A stretch of 60,710 bases of DNA, taken from positions 1-60,710 of the forward strand of contig JAMCWB010000061.1 in NCBI GenBank assembly GCA_023475025.1, written 5' to 3'. Origin of the DNA: Gammaproteobacteria bacterium (GTDB taxonomy: Bacteria > Pseudomonadota > Gammaproteobacteria > Pseudomonadales > Pseudomonadaceae). Below the pieces are notes generated by a model. The model was given only the letters and a program-made list of their open reading frames with translations, was not told the origin of the DNA and did no database searches. Made by a program: the position numbers and the translations under genes. Positions 24,374 to 33,157 of the stretch are shown piece by piece (positions within the stretch are counted from its first letter, which is position 1; every line of letters begins with the position of its first letter).

Positions 24374-24855
24374 GCGCCACCTCCGGGATAGACCCAGGCC
24401 ATCAGTCGTTGTTCGATTTCCGCTACAGCCGCAAACACCGGGTCAGCGGACGCGGTATCCAGAATATGCACGTACAGATCACCGTCATACTCGTTGTAAT
24501 CCAGCGCCAGGGTGCCCGGCGTCAGGGTCAGCAGGCAGCCGATTACGGTCACCAGCCGGCGGTCACGGGTCTGGATCGGCACCTTGACCACTGCCGAGGT
24601 CACCTTGCGCTTGGGGTTGAGCACAATCAAGGCTACATCCCAGGTCGCAGCGAATACCTTCCAGGTGTACCAGGGTACAAAGACCGCACCTACTTCGATC
24701 TGGCGGGCGTACAAGCGGCAGGCCGGCAAGAAAAGACCGAGTGCCCGAAACAACGGATAGGCCAGCGCCAGGGCCAGAAACCAGCTGGTTGCACTCAGGT
24801 CGTCCAGCCACCAGGCCAGCAGGGTCGCGCCCAATACATGCACGGCGAGCATCAA
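24370..24855 (-). CDS. mrpE: Mrp antiporter subunit E (operon 2)
   Basis: A 161-residue MrpE with two N-terminal helices and the cytoplasmic domain signature VIGCLLTLTPGTLALDYNE, ending in LYVHILDTASADPVFAAVAE. Overlaps with mrpD and mrpF by 4 bp show the tight packing of this operon. Confidence 0.94.
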   Translation of the reverse strand: MMLAVHVLGATLLAWWLDDLSATSWFLALALAYPLFRALGLFLPACRLYARQIEVGAVFVPWYTWKVFAATWDVALIVLNPKRKVTSAVVKVPIQTRDRRLVTVIGCLLTLTPGTLALDYNEYDGDLYVHILDTASADPVFAAVAEIEQRLMAWVYPGGGA

Positions 24856-26342
24856 TTCACCTCCGCAGACAGGAGTTGCAGGTAGGCTGGCGCTTCAACC
24901 AGCTGCTCGGCGGCCGCGCCGGCGTATTCCATCACCGGCCCGGCGCCAAAGCCGATCACCACGGTAATGGCACCCAGAATCGCCACAGTCACCCAGGCAC
25001 CGCGCGGGCCATTACCGTTATTGGCCACCAGTTGCGGCTGGGGGTGCGCCTTGAGGAAGCTTTCGTTCCAGATCTTGCTCATCGACAACAGGGTAAAGAT
25101 ACCGGTCAGCAGCGCAAACAACGCCGCCATCCAGACACCCGCATCCAGACTCGCCTTGACCAGCACGAACTTGGCCCAGAAACCGGACAAGGGCGGAATA
25201 CCCGCCAGCGACAGAGCCGGAATGGCAAAGAGCACCGCCAGCAGGGGCTTGCTGTGATAGAGCCCACCCATGGCCGCCAGCCGCTCGGAACCGGTCAGCC
25301 GCGCCGCAATGCCAGCGACGAAGAACAGGTTGGCTTTGACCACAATGTGGTGGATCAGGTAGAAGACCGCACCGGCCAGAGCCAGCGGCGTCGCCAGCGC
25401 CAGCCCGAGCACCATATAACCCACCTGGCTGACAATATGGAACGACAGGATACGCCGGACTTCCGTTTGCGCCGCGGCGCCGAGCACACCGATCAGCATG
25501 GTGGCACAGGCCACCCAGAGCAGTACTGTGTGTACAACCCCCGGCTCCGGCCACAACAGGGTCACGATACGGATCAGCGCATAGACACCCACCTTGGTCA
25601 GCAGGCCGGCAAAGAGTGCCGACACGGGCGTCCAGGCCACGTGATAACTGGCCGGCAGCCAGCCGAACAAGGGGAAAAGTGCAGCCTTGATCGAGAATGA
25701 CAGCAGCATCACTATCACCCCGAGCCAGGCACCCTCGGTCGCCTCACCGGCACGGAACAGCAGGGCCAACTCACCCATGTTCAGCGTGCCGGTGGTACCG
25801 TAGACCAGACCGGCAGCCAGCAGGAACATCAGCGTGGCCAGCATGTTGAGGACCAGATAGGTCATGGCGCCGGACAAGCGCCGCTCACCGCCACCCAGGG
25901 CAATCAGCGCAAAGGAGCCGATCAGCAACACCTCAAACCAGACATAGAGGTTGAAGATATCGGCGGTGATAAAGGCGCCACAGATACCGGCCAACAGGCC
26001 CTGCACAAACAGGTGCACGTCACGCAGAAAATCTGCCGGCATCGGCTGTTTGTGCGAGTAGATCAGGGTTGCCAGACCGATGATCCCGGTAATCGCCACC
26101 ATGACTGCAGACAGGCGGTCAATCACCAGGCTGATACCAAAGGGCGCCTGCCAGCCGGCCATCTGTCCGCTGAGCACAACCCCCTGATGGGCAAGCACCA
26201 CCAGATAGATACCCGTCACCAGCAAGGCAAAGGTACCGAGCAAGCTGATGGCGCTGACCAGTTGATGCTGACGTTTGAAGAACAGCGCCAACAACAGGGT
26301 CGTCAGCGGAATCATCACCGGCAATACGAGAAGCGCATTCAT
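24852..26342 (-). CDS. mrpD: Mrp antiporter subunit D (operon 2)
   Basis: A 496-residue, NuoN-like proton-translocating subunit. The helix-5 Glu (WFEVLLIGSFALIALGGGE), the helix-7 Lys (LLTKVGVYALIRIVTLL) and the PLSGFWAKFVLVKASLDAG segment with the later Lys are in place, so it should be active. The C-terminal region includes a hydrophilic loop (KAHPQPQLVANNGNGPRG) not present in the operon 1 copy. It overlaps mrpC and mrpE by 4 bp each. Confidence 0.96.
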   Translation of the reverse strand: MNALLVLPVMIPLTTLLLALFFKRQHQLVSAISLLGTFALLVTGIYLVVLAHQGVVLSGQMAGWQAPFGISLVIDRLSAVMVAITGIIGLATLIYSHKQPMPADFLRDVHLFVQGLLAGICGAFITADIFNLYVWFEVLLIGSFALIALGGGERRLSGAMTYLVLNMLATLMFLLAAGLVYGTTGTLNMGELALLFRAGEATEGAWLGVIVMLLSFSIKAALFPLFGWLPASYHVAWTPVSALFAGLLTKVGVYALIRIVTLLWPEPGVVHTVLLWVACATMLIGVLGAAAQTEVRRILSFHIVSQVGYMVLGLALATPLALAGAVFYLIHHIVVKANLFFVAGIAARLTGSERLAAMGGLYHSKPLLAVLFAIPALSLAGIPPLSGFWAKFVLVKASLDAGVWMAALFALLTGIFTLLSMSKIWNESFLKAHPQPQLVANNGNGPRGAWVTVAILGAITVVIGFGAGPVMEYAGAAAEQLVEAPAYLQLLSAEVN

Positions 26343-26731
26343 CGGCGATCCTCCGCCGCAGTGCCATCTTCACAATCATCCGGCGCCGGTTGCTCGGTCA
26401 CCGAACTGACATTGTCGGTATCCTTGTCGCCGTGCAGTTCGTGGGTGCGCTTGAGTACCGCCAGAGCAAACACAAAGAGCGCAAAGCCGATCACGATAGC
26501 CGTCAGTACCAGAGCCTGCGGCAAAGGATTGGCAGCATCCACTGCTTCGCTGCCAGAGAAAATAAAGGCCGCCTTGTCGCCACTGAAGCGACCACTGGTG
26601 AGCACACCCATATTGATCGCATTGCCCAGCACGGCAATGCCCAAAACGACCCGCATCAAATGCTGATCCAGCATCATCCAGATGCCCAGGCCGGCCATGG
26701 TGCCGACGGTAATTGCAGCAATCCATTCCAT
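26339..26731 (-). CDS. mrpC: Mrp antiporter subunit C (operon 2), with an acidic tail
   Basis: A 130-residue NuoK-like subunit with three helices (MLDQHLMRVVLGIAVLGNAI, then NPLPQALVLTAIVIGFALFV). It is about 20 residues longer than the operon 1 copy because of an acidic C-terminal tail (DKDTDNVSSVTEQPAPDDCE). It begins one base into the end of mrpA and overlaps mrpD by 4 bp. Confidence 0.94.
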   Translation of the reverse strand: MEWIAAITVGTMAGLGIWMMLDQHLMRVVLGIAVLGNAINMGVLTSGRFSGDKAAFIFSGSEAVDAANPLPQALVLTAIVIGFALFVFALAVLKRTHELHGDKDTDNVSSVTEQPAPDDCEDGTAAEDRR

Positions 26732-29457
26732 CAGGCAGCCCTCCCGATCAGGTTTCGCAGCATATGCATCACTGAACCAAACACGGTCAGAAAGACACCG
26801 ACATCAAAGATCAAGGGGGTGCCCAGCTTGAGCCCGAAGGGCTCGATCCAGTAACCCTGCATATAGTCCTCACCATTGAACAGACCAAAGAAACCGGCGC
26901 CAACGGCACAGGCCAGACCGACCGCAATAATGGTCGGCGGGGTAATCCGGTTCAGCCCGCGCTGGATGCCGCGCCCGTAGGTCACGATCATCAGGGTAAA
27001 GCCGGTGGCCGCCACCAGACCGCCGATAAAGCCGCCACCCGGCAAGTTGTGCCCGCGCCAGAGAAGCACCAGCGAGACCATCAGCAGCAAGGCTGCCAGC
27101 GGGCGCATGCCCTGACGGACCAGTACCGAGCCAAATTCCGGCATGCCCTTGGGCTTTTCATCCGGCGCCTGACCGGCACCGAGCAAGGTCGCGGCCGCCA
27201 GTGCAGCAATGGCTACCACGACAATTTCACCCAGGGTATCCACGGCGCGGAAGTCAACCAGAATCACATTGACCACGTTGCTGCCATAACCCGCCGGCAA
27301 GCTGTTGGCGAGGAACCAGTCCGCCAGGTTGCCCGGCAGTGGCTGCGCCGCGGTAATCATCAGCATCAGGGTGACCACCACACCAAAACTGATCGCCACC
27401 ACGGCGTGCCAGGCATTGACCCGCAAGCGCGAAGAGCCACTGGCAGGCACCATCGGCATCCGCCGCAGCACAATGGCCAGGAAGACCACGGTCAGGGTTT
27501 CCACCATCAACTGGGTCAGCGCCACATCCGGGGCATTCACCGACACATAGAACAATGCCAGACCAAGGCCGCTGGCCCCGAGCGAGGCCACCAACGCCAG
27601 ACGACCGGCCATGAAGGCCGCACCCGCCGCACCGCCCAGCGCCAACAGGCAACCGATGACACCGGACAGACGCACCGTTGACAGCTCCGTCGTCACAAAG
27701 GGATTGACGCCGAGCATGATGATGCCAACCAGCACACTGGAGGTAATCACCATGGTCATCAGCCCCACGTGCAAACGCAGCGAGCCATGCTGGAATTGCC
27801 GCGCAACCCCACCGGCAACCTGGAACACGCGGCCAAGCAGCAAATCCCAGAGCAAGTCACCACTGATCCGCGAGGCGCGGCCAAGACGCTCGGCAAGCTC
27901 ACGCACCGCATCGGCCTTGTAATAGAACAGCGCGCCGAGAGTCAGGGTCAGAATACTGGCAATGACGGCAGGCGTCAGACCACCCCAGAGATACAGATCA
28001 ACGGCAATTTCCGTGCTGGAGATATTCTGTACCGCGGTATTGATCAACCAGGTTTCCGGCCAGTGGTTCCAGGCACCGAGCACGAAGCCACCCACCGCGA
28101 GCAACAAGGGGCCCAACCAGAGGAAGGGGGACACTTCGTGCGGATGATTATCACCGAAATCCTGTTTGCGACCCATGAAGGTCTTGAAGAAGATCAAGGC
28201 GGCTGCGGCTACCAGCAGTGCATTGGTCAGAATCATGACCCCGGTGACGGTAAGCCCCAGCGTGCCCATCTGCATCAGGCCTGCGTACTTGAACTCCTTG
28301 GCAATAAAACCGAAGAAGGGGGGCAGTCCGGCATTGGAGAAAGCAGCCAGACCCACCGCAAAGGCGGTCACCGGCATCACCATCAACAAGCCACCCAGCT
28401 TGCGCAGATCACGCGTACCGGTGGAATGGTCAATCGCACCCACTGCCATGAACAGCGCCCCCTTGTAGAAGGAGTGCGCAACCAGATACAGAATGAACGC
28501 CTGCAGGCCGTAGGTGGTGTTGGTGCCGATCAGCATGGTCAGCTGACCAAGCACCGCCACCGTGGTATAGGCCAGCATGCGCTTGAGGTCATATTGGCGA
28601 ATAGCCAGGATGGCGCCGAGCAGCGCCGTGGTAGCACCGAGCACCACCAGAATGGTGCTCCAGGTCATACCGCCGCCCAGCGTCGGGTTCAGCCTCGCCA
28701 GCAGATAGACACCGGCTTTGACCATGGTTGCCGAGTGCAGGTAAGCAGACACGGGCGTCGGCGCATTCATCGCGTTCGGCAGCCAGAGATGGAACGGGAA
28801 CTGTGCCGACTTGGTAAAACAGCCAATCAGCACCAGCGCCATGATCGCAGGGAACAGCGCACTGCCCTGCACCACCGCCGCATCCAGCTGGGAAATCTGC
28901 CAGGCATCGCCTGCAATACCCAACAACACCAGACCAGCCAGCAGTGCCAGACCGCCACCAGCGGTAATCAACAAGGCCTGCAATGCGGCGCGGCGGGATT
29001 CCGGACTTTCATGGTTGTAGCTGATCAACAGATAGGAAGCGACACTGGTCAGTTCCCAGAAAACGAACAGGGCGATCAGGTCATCGGCCAGCACCAGACC
29101 CAGCATGGCCATCATGAAGATCAGCAGGTAGGCATAAAAACGCCCAAGGTGATGGTGATCATCCAGATAGGCGCCCGCATAAAGCACGATCAGCGCCCCG
29201 ATACCGCTGATCAGCAGAGCAAAGATCAACGCCAGACCATCCAGTCGCAGCGTCAGGCTGACGTCCAGTGCCGGCACCCAGGCCATGCTGGCGGTAACGA
29301 CCTCGCCGGAAGCTACCAGCGGAATCTGGGCGGCAAACCAGACAAAGCAGGCCGCCGGCACCAACGCCAACAGCCAGCCCGCCTGCTTCGGGACCGCGCG
29401 CCAGATCAGCGGTGCGCACAACGCATTAATTGTGATAGCCAACAAGGCAACAAGCAT
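26731..29457 (-). CDS. mrpA: Mrp antiporter fused subunit A/B (operon 2)
   Basis: A 908-residue fused A/B subunit with the same plan as in operon 1: an NuoL-like core with VFWELTSVASYLLISYNHE and [18 protein letters not shown], a middle block with APDVALTQLMVETLTVVFLA, and an MrpB domain with [20 protein letters not shown]. Active-site charges are present. The first gene of the second operon; its stop touches the mrpC start. Sequence differs throughout from the operon 1 copy, so this is not a recent duplicate. Confidence 0.96.
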   Translation of the reverse strand: MLVALLAITINALCAPLIWRAVPKQAGWLLALVPAACFVWFAAQIPLVASGEVVTASMAWVPALDVSLTLRLDGLALIFALLISGIGALIVLYAGAYLDDHHHLGRFYAYLLIFMMAMLGLVLADDLIALFVFWELTSVASYLLISYNHESPESRRAALQALLITAGGGLALLAGLVLLGIAGDAWQISQLDAAVVQGSALFPAIMALVLIGCFTKSAQFPFHLWLPNAMNAPTPVSAYLHSATMVKAGVYLLARLNPTLGGGMTWSTILVVLGATTALLGAILAIRQYDLKRMLAYTTVAVLGQLTMLIGTNTTYGLQAFILYLVAHSFYKGALFMAVGAIDHSTGTRDLRKLGGLLMVMPVTAFAVGLAAFSNAGLPPFFGFIAKEFKYAGLMQMGTLGLTVTGVMILTNALLVAAAALIFFKTFMGRKQDFGDNHPHEVSPFLWLGPLLLAVGGFVLGAWNHWPETWLINTAVQNISSTEIAVDLYLWGGLTPAVIASILTLTLGALFYYKADAVRELAERLGRASRISGDLLWDLLLGRVFQVAGGVARQFQHGSLRLHVGLMTMVITSSVLVGIIMLGVNPFVTTELSTVRLSGVIGCLLALGGAAGAAFMAGRLALVASLGASGLGLALFYVSVNAPDVALTQLMVETLTVVFLAIVLRRMPMVPASGSSRLRVNAWHAVVAISFGVVVTLMLMITAAQPLPGNLADWFLANSLPAGYGSNVVNVILVDFRAVDTLGEIVVVAIAALAAATLLGAGQAPDEKPKGMPEFGSVLVRQGMRPLAALLLMVSLVLLWRGHNLPGGGFIGGLVAATGFTLMIVTYGRGIQRGLNRITPPTIIAVGLACAVGAGFFGLFNGEDYMQGYWIEPFGLKLGTPLIFDVGVFLTVFGSVMHMLRNLIGRAA

Positions 29458-29736
29458 AAGCGGTGTTCCGTCCTCATCAATCAGTTATGACTGCCCATGG
29501 CAGTAGACCGGTGTTTTAACACAGATCACGCCGCCGGCAACATCTTGACAGCAGCACGTCTCTACGATAGACGGAAGCTATCGTCTCGACACCATAAACA
29601 AGAAGGGAACAGGCTTTCCGGTGAAACATATTATTACAAGCGCGCAAGGCCAGCATGGTCATCCCTTATCTGCTTTATAATTCGGGTTACGGCCCGTCAG
29701 CCTGACGGGCACGCATTCAGGTTACGCGAGTTACGC
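29458..29736. other. intergenic leader of Mrp operon 2
   Basis: About 280 bases between the mrpA start and the next gene. I see no gene and no clear sigma70 promoter here. An 8-bp stem GCCCGTCA/TGACGGGC (29692-29699 with 29703-29710) lies 27 bp past the end of the glycine-zipper gene; it has no T-tract, so terminator function is uncertain. Confidence 0.4.
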
Positions 29737-30201
29737 TTACTTGGTCACCCGTGATGTGCCATTCACAGTAGTAATGCGCACCCGGTCGCCCGGCGCAAAA
29801 TGCACATTGTCAGTCACCTGCTGCACGTAGGCACGGGTATGCCCGCTGTCTTCAGTCACCGTGATTTCAACCCCCTGACGGCGGGTCAGGCCTTCTTCAG
29901 CGGCTGCCCCGGCCATGCCACCAGCTACCGCGCCCAATACAGTGGCGATACCGGCACCACGTCCACCACCAACGCCACTACCGGCAATACCGCCGACGGC
30001 AGCGCCCGCACCCGCACCGATCGGGGTTCTGGTGCCTTCAATCTGCACCATACGCACGGATTCAACCGTACCCATACGCACCGTTTGCGCAGTTCTTGCC
30101 TCACTGCGCGAATAGGTATCACCGGTCAATTGCGAGGCACAACCGACACTGAGCAGACTGACAGTCAGTAACAGCGGCATCCACAACACATGTTTTTTCA
30201 T
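29737..30201 (-). CDS. glycine-zipper outer-membrane lipoprotein, SlyB-like
   Basis: A 154-residue lipoprotein. The signal peptide ends in LLSVGC (Cys at about 21). A Gly-rich central stretch with GxxxG spacing (about 60-100, GAGAGAAVGGIAGSG and GAVAGGMAGAA) forms the glycine-zipper 2TM domain of the SlyB/PcpY group, which sits in or on the outer membrane. The C-terminal part (VEITVTEDSGHTRAYVQQV) is the small beta domain of this family. Homologues are envelope-stress proteins often induced by low Mg2+. Transcribed toward Mrp operon 2; any link to it is only positional. Confidence 0.88.
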   Translation of the reverse strand: MKKHVLWMPLLLTVSLLSVGCASQLTGDTYSRSEARTAQTVRMGTVESVRMVQIEGTRTPIGAGAGAAVGGIAGSGVGGGRGAGIATVLGAVAGGMAGAAAEEGLTRRQGVEITVTEDSGHTRAYVQQVTDNVHFAPGDRVRITTVNGTSRVTK

Positions 30202-30480
30202 CTCGCTTCACCTTGAGTTGCTGTAAGTACAGGGGCTACCTAACTTATGACTGCACGCGGCAGACAATGTTGCGTTTCTACAAAACAGGTTACCATCCGG
30301 TCGCCGTTAATCCGAATCCAGCGCTGATAACTCGATCAAAAAAAGCAAATCCGTTATCATGAGCGCGATTTTTAGTCGGCAGTGATCTATAGCATTCTGC
30401 CAGCCATCTAACCGCTTCGTGGTAACCCGTCAGAACAACAAGAAGATCGTGCAGGTTCCGAGCATGTCCGGAGATTACGC

Positions 30481-30765
30481 ATGCCCGCATTGCAATCCGC
30501 CTGGATCTATTACCTGAACCACCCTGCTTTTGTGCTCAACGCTCTGGCGCTGTTCTATGCCCTGAGTGGCGCCTGGCTGGTGTTCGCCACTCAGTACCGC
30601 AGCCGCCGCGCCAGCTTTGCTGTCAGTGTGGCAAACCATGCTGATGTTGCCCCGGCGCAAGAGCTCGACCCCGCCACCCAGCGCATCAACCGGCTGTTCT
30701 ATGCCGTTGCCAGCGTTTGCCTCGGCCTGGCGCTGATCTTGAGCCTGATCAGCACCCAGGTATAA
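30481..30765 (+). CDS. small hypothetical membrane protein, two helices
   Basis: A 94-residue protein with hydrophobic helices at about 14-36 and 70-91, joined by a basic then acidic loop (QYRSRRASF and VAPAQELDPATQRIN). GGAG lies 8 nt before the ATG. I do not recognise a family. The charge pattern suggests both ends face the same side. It stands between the glycine-zipper lipoprotein and an acyltransferase, facing the latter's 3' end. Confidence 0.68.
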   Translation: MPALQSAWIYYLNHPAFVLNALALFYALSGAWLVFATQYRSRRASFAVSVANHADVAPAQELDPATQRINRLFYAVASVCLGLALILSLISTQV

Positions 30766-30798
30766 ACCCGCGCCCTGTGCCGGTGGCCGCCAACCTGC

Positions 30799-31947
30799 TC
30801 ACCGGCTGTTGATCAGGCCACGACTGATGACCGGATTGGCATATTGCAACAGCCAGTAAGGCCGCTCAGCTTCCGGGCACGCGGCCAGGCGCTCGTCAAA
30901 ACGCGCCTGCTCCTGCGCCAGTTCATCCGGGTCAAACTGCTCGCGCCAGTCGGCCACCGCTACACCCGGCGAGGTGAGCACGCGCTCGAATGCCAGGTAG
31001 TTGCTGGCATACAAGCGATAAGAAGACAGAATCTGCCGGTCGACTTCACGCGCAGCCTGCTTGGCATCGGCAATGCCCTTGGCCAGGGGTTCGCCAAAGG
31101 CCACATGCACCCGCCCCTTGTAGCCGGTCAGGCCCATGGCAATGGAGCGGTCGTCTTCGCCAGGCGCTTTGGTATAGCTACCCTTGAGGCCTTTCTCTGC
31201 CAGCTCGTGCGCCTTCATCTGATCGCACGGGTCCCATTCATAGGCAATCGACACCGGCACCACGCTGAGCGAGTGGATGACCTCATCAAAGGGCTCATCC
31301 TTGCGGCTCATGCACAACATCTTGATGATGGCCGAGTCCGTCTGGTCCTTGCCGTCCTTGGCCCGCCCTTCGGCCTGGGCAATCCAGATCGAATGCCCCT
31401 CAGCAATCGAATGATTGATATAAGCAGACAGGGTCTGATAGGCCTGCAGCTTTTCCCGGCGGCCAGTCAAAGAGCGATGCACAATAAAACTCTTGTTCAG
31501 GCGCATCAGGTCAGCAACAAAGGGGCGCTGCAGCAGATTGTCCCCGATGGCGATACGCGGCGTCGGGTGCCCGGCATGGTAAAGCGCATAATTGACAAAG
31601 GCCGGATCCATGACGATGTCACGGTGGTTGGCCAGAAACAGATGCGGCTGCGTTTTGTCCAGCTGCTCCAGACCGCTGTAGGTAACGGTCAGCGTGCTGC
31701 GCTCAATCAGCTGATCCAGGTAGGGCTCCAGCCGGTGCTGTAGCTCATCCACACTATGGATCTGTTTCGCCTCACGGCGCAGCCCGAGGCTGACCAGCTT
31801 GGCCGCCAGCGCCGGGCTCCAGCGCGCCAGGCGCGGCAGGCGCTGATTAGCCAACAAGCTCAATAACTCCGGATCACGGACCAGACGGGCCATGACATCA
31901 GCAACTTCGTCATCACGATAGGGGCGTATGGCTTCAAACTCGCGCAT
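30799..31947 (-). CDS. glycerolipid acyltransferase family protein
   Basis: A 382-residue protein with an N-terminal helical region and a 1-acylglycerol-3-phosphate acyltransferase-like domain from about residue 85. The catalytic block reads FLANHRDIVMDP (His108), giving H-x5-D rather than the textbook H-x4-D. A substrate-binding region IWIAQAEGRAKDGKDQT replaces the usual FPEGTRS. Both variants recur in a distinct group of pseudomonad proteins, as far as I recall, so they are not damage. It likely esterifies a membrane lipid. GAGAGGA precedes the ATG. Confidence 0.82.
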   Translation of the reverse strand: MREFEAIRPYRDDEVADVMARLVRDPELLSLLANQRLPRLARWSPALAAKLVSLGLRREAKQIHSVDELQHRLEPYLDQLIERSTLTVTYSGLEQLDKTQPHLFLANHRDIVMDPAFVNYALYHAGHPTPRIAIGDNLLQRPFVADLMRLNKSFIVHRSLTGRREKLQAYQTLSAYINHSIAEGHSIWIAQAEGRAKDGKDQTDSAIIKMLCMSRKDEPFDEVIHSLSVVPVSIAYEWDPCDQMKAHELAEKGLKGSYTKAPGEDDRSIAMGLTGYKGRVHVAFGEPLAKGIADAKQAAREVDRQILSSYRLYASNYLAFERVLTSPGVAVADWREQFDPDELAQEQARFDERLAACPEAERPYWLLQYANPVISRGLINSR

Positions 31948-32058
31948 GCAATCCTCTCACTTCAGGTAGGCGCGCATTATGCGTTTCCCGGCGCGCTTTC
32001 ACCAGTTCAACGATACAGCTACACTGGCAGTCACATTCATCGCCAACCGGGGTTTAGC

Positions 32059-32253
32059 ATGCGCGCACTGGAAGAAGCCCTGCTGCAGTGCCCTCACTGT
32101 GGCGAATCCATCAGCTTGCTACTGGACCTTACCGGCGGCGCCCAGAGCTATATCGAAGACTGTCAGGTCTGCTGTCAGCCTATCCATGTCAGCCTGTGGA
32201 TCGACACTGATGGCGATGATTACCATATTGACCTGCGTCGCGAGCAGGACTGA
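32059..32253 (+). CDS. CPXCG-motif cysteine-rich small protein
   Basis: A 64-residue protein with two Cys pairs, CPHCG at 11-15 and CQVC in the middle, probably holding a zinc ion in a rubredoxin-like knuckle, followed by an acidic tail (IDTDGDDYHIDL). It belongs to the CPXCG small-protein group of unknown role. It is the first of three closely spaced genes (gap 14 bp, then 4-bp overlap), likely an operon with the DUF2007 and SRAP-like proteins. Confidence 0.85.
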   Translation: MRALEEALLQCPHCGESISLLLDLTGGAQSYIEDCQVCCQPIHVSLWIDTDGDDYHIDLRREQD

Positions 32254-32267
32254 TTTCAGGATAGCCC

Positions 32268-32513
32268 ATGCTCTGTGCCTACCACCCCCGCGATATGATC
32301 GAAGGCGAACTCCTGCGCCAGATGCTGACCGAGCAGCACGTGCCCTGCCACCTCAGTGGTCAGTATCTGCAAGGGGCGATCGGCGAGCTGCCGGTGCATG
32401 ACCTGCTTGGCCTCTGGGTGCGCCCTGAAGACCTGGGCCTGGCCCGCGAACTAATCCGCGACTATCAATCCGCTACCCCGATCTTTCCGGAACAACAGGA
32501 AGACGATGCGTGA
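32268..32513 (+). CDS. DUF2007 putative signal-transducing protein
   Basis: An 81-residue protein with the DUF2007 layout: a start of two strands and a helix (AYHPRDMIEGELLRQMLTEQ), then HVPCHLSGQYLQGAIGELP, and a C-terminal helix with VRPEDLGLARELIRDYQ. The fold resembles small ferredoxin-like binding domains (GlnB-like C-terminal domain). Ligand unknown. Its stop overlaps the GTG start of the next gene (GTGA), so translation is coupled. Confidence 0.87.
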   Translation: MLCAYHPRDMIEGELLRQMLTEQHVPCHLSGQYLQGAIGELPVHDLLGLWVRPEDLGLARELIRDYQSATPIFPEQQEDDA

Positions 32514-33157
32514 GCGGACGCCTGGCCCAGTTCAATCCACCACTGGCTGACCCACCCACCGACTGGCGACCCAACTGGAACCTGTCACCCGGCCAGCAGT
32601 TGCTGATCCTGCGACGTAACCAGCGTCAGCTGGAATGCGCGCGCGTGCTGTGGAAGCTGACCCCGGGCTGGATGCGTGAACTCGACAAGGCGCCCTTCAA
32701 CGTGCGCGCCGAGCTCCTGCTGGACAAGCCCCAGTTCAGCCAGCCACTGGCACAACGACGCTGCCTGCTTCCGGTCGACGGCTATTATCTCTGGCAGCAA
32801 CGCGGCAGCCGCAAGCAGCCCTGGTACCTGCGCCGGCAAAACGGCGGTCTGGCGATTGCCGGCCTGTGGGAGCGCTACCAACTGGACGATGGTCAGTTCT
32901 GGGACAGTTGCGCGCTGATCAGCGTGCCTGCCAAGGGCCTGGCGGCGAAACTGGGCGAACGAATGCCAGCCACCCTGAATCCTGGTGAGCAGGCGATCTG
33001 GCTGGCACAGGCAACAGCAATCACTGCCCTGCAGCCTCTGCTATTGAACGCAGAAGGCCAGGTGGATCTGATTCATCCAGTGAATCCGGCGATGAGCAAT
33101 CCGGGACAACAAGGGCCCACCTGCTGCGCCCCCAGTGGACGCAGCATCAAACTGTAA
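32510..33157 (+). CDS. SRAP (YedK/HMCES) family protein lacking the catalytic residues
   Basis: A 215-residue SRAP-domain protein. Active members such as E. coli YedK use Cys2 to cross-link to abasic sites in single-stranded DNA, assisted by Asn75, Glu105 and His160. Here the start is MSGRLAQFN (Ser2 in place of Cys2). Asn64 in FNVRAE is kept, the GFYEW motif is GYYLW (Leu94 for Glu) and the HDRMP motif is GERMP (Gly149 for His). Three of four catalytic residues are thus replaced, while DNA-facing blocks RRCLLPVDGYY and AIAGLWERY remain. It may bind DNA without cross-linking. The GTG at 32510 overlaps the DUF2007 stop. Confidence 0.88.
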   Translation: MSGRLAQFNPPLADPPTDWRPNWNLSPGQQLLILRRNQRQLECARVLWKLTPGWMRELDKAPFNVRAELLLDKPQFSQPLAQRRCLLPVDGYYLWQQRGSRKQPWYLRRQNGGLAIAGLWERYQLDDGQFWDSCALISVPAKGLAAKLGERMPATLNPGEQAIWLAQATAITALQPLLLNAEGQVDLIHPVNPAMSNPGQQGPTCCAPSGRSIKL

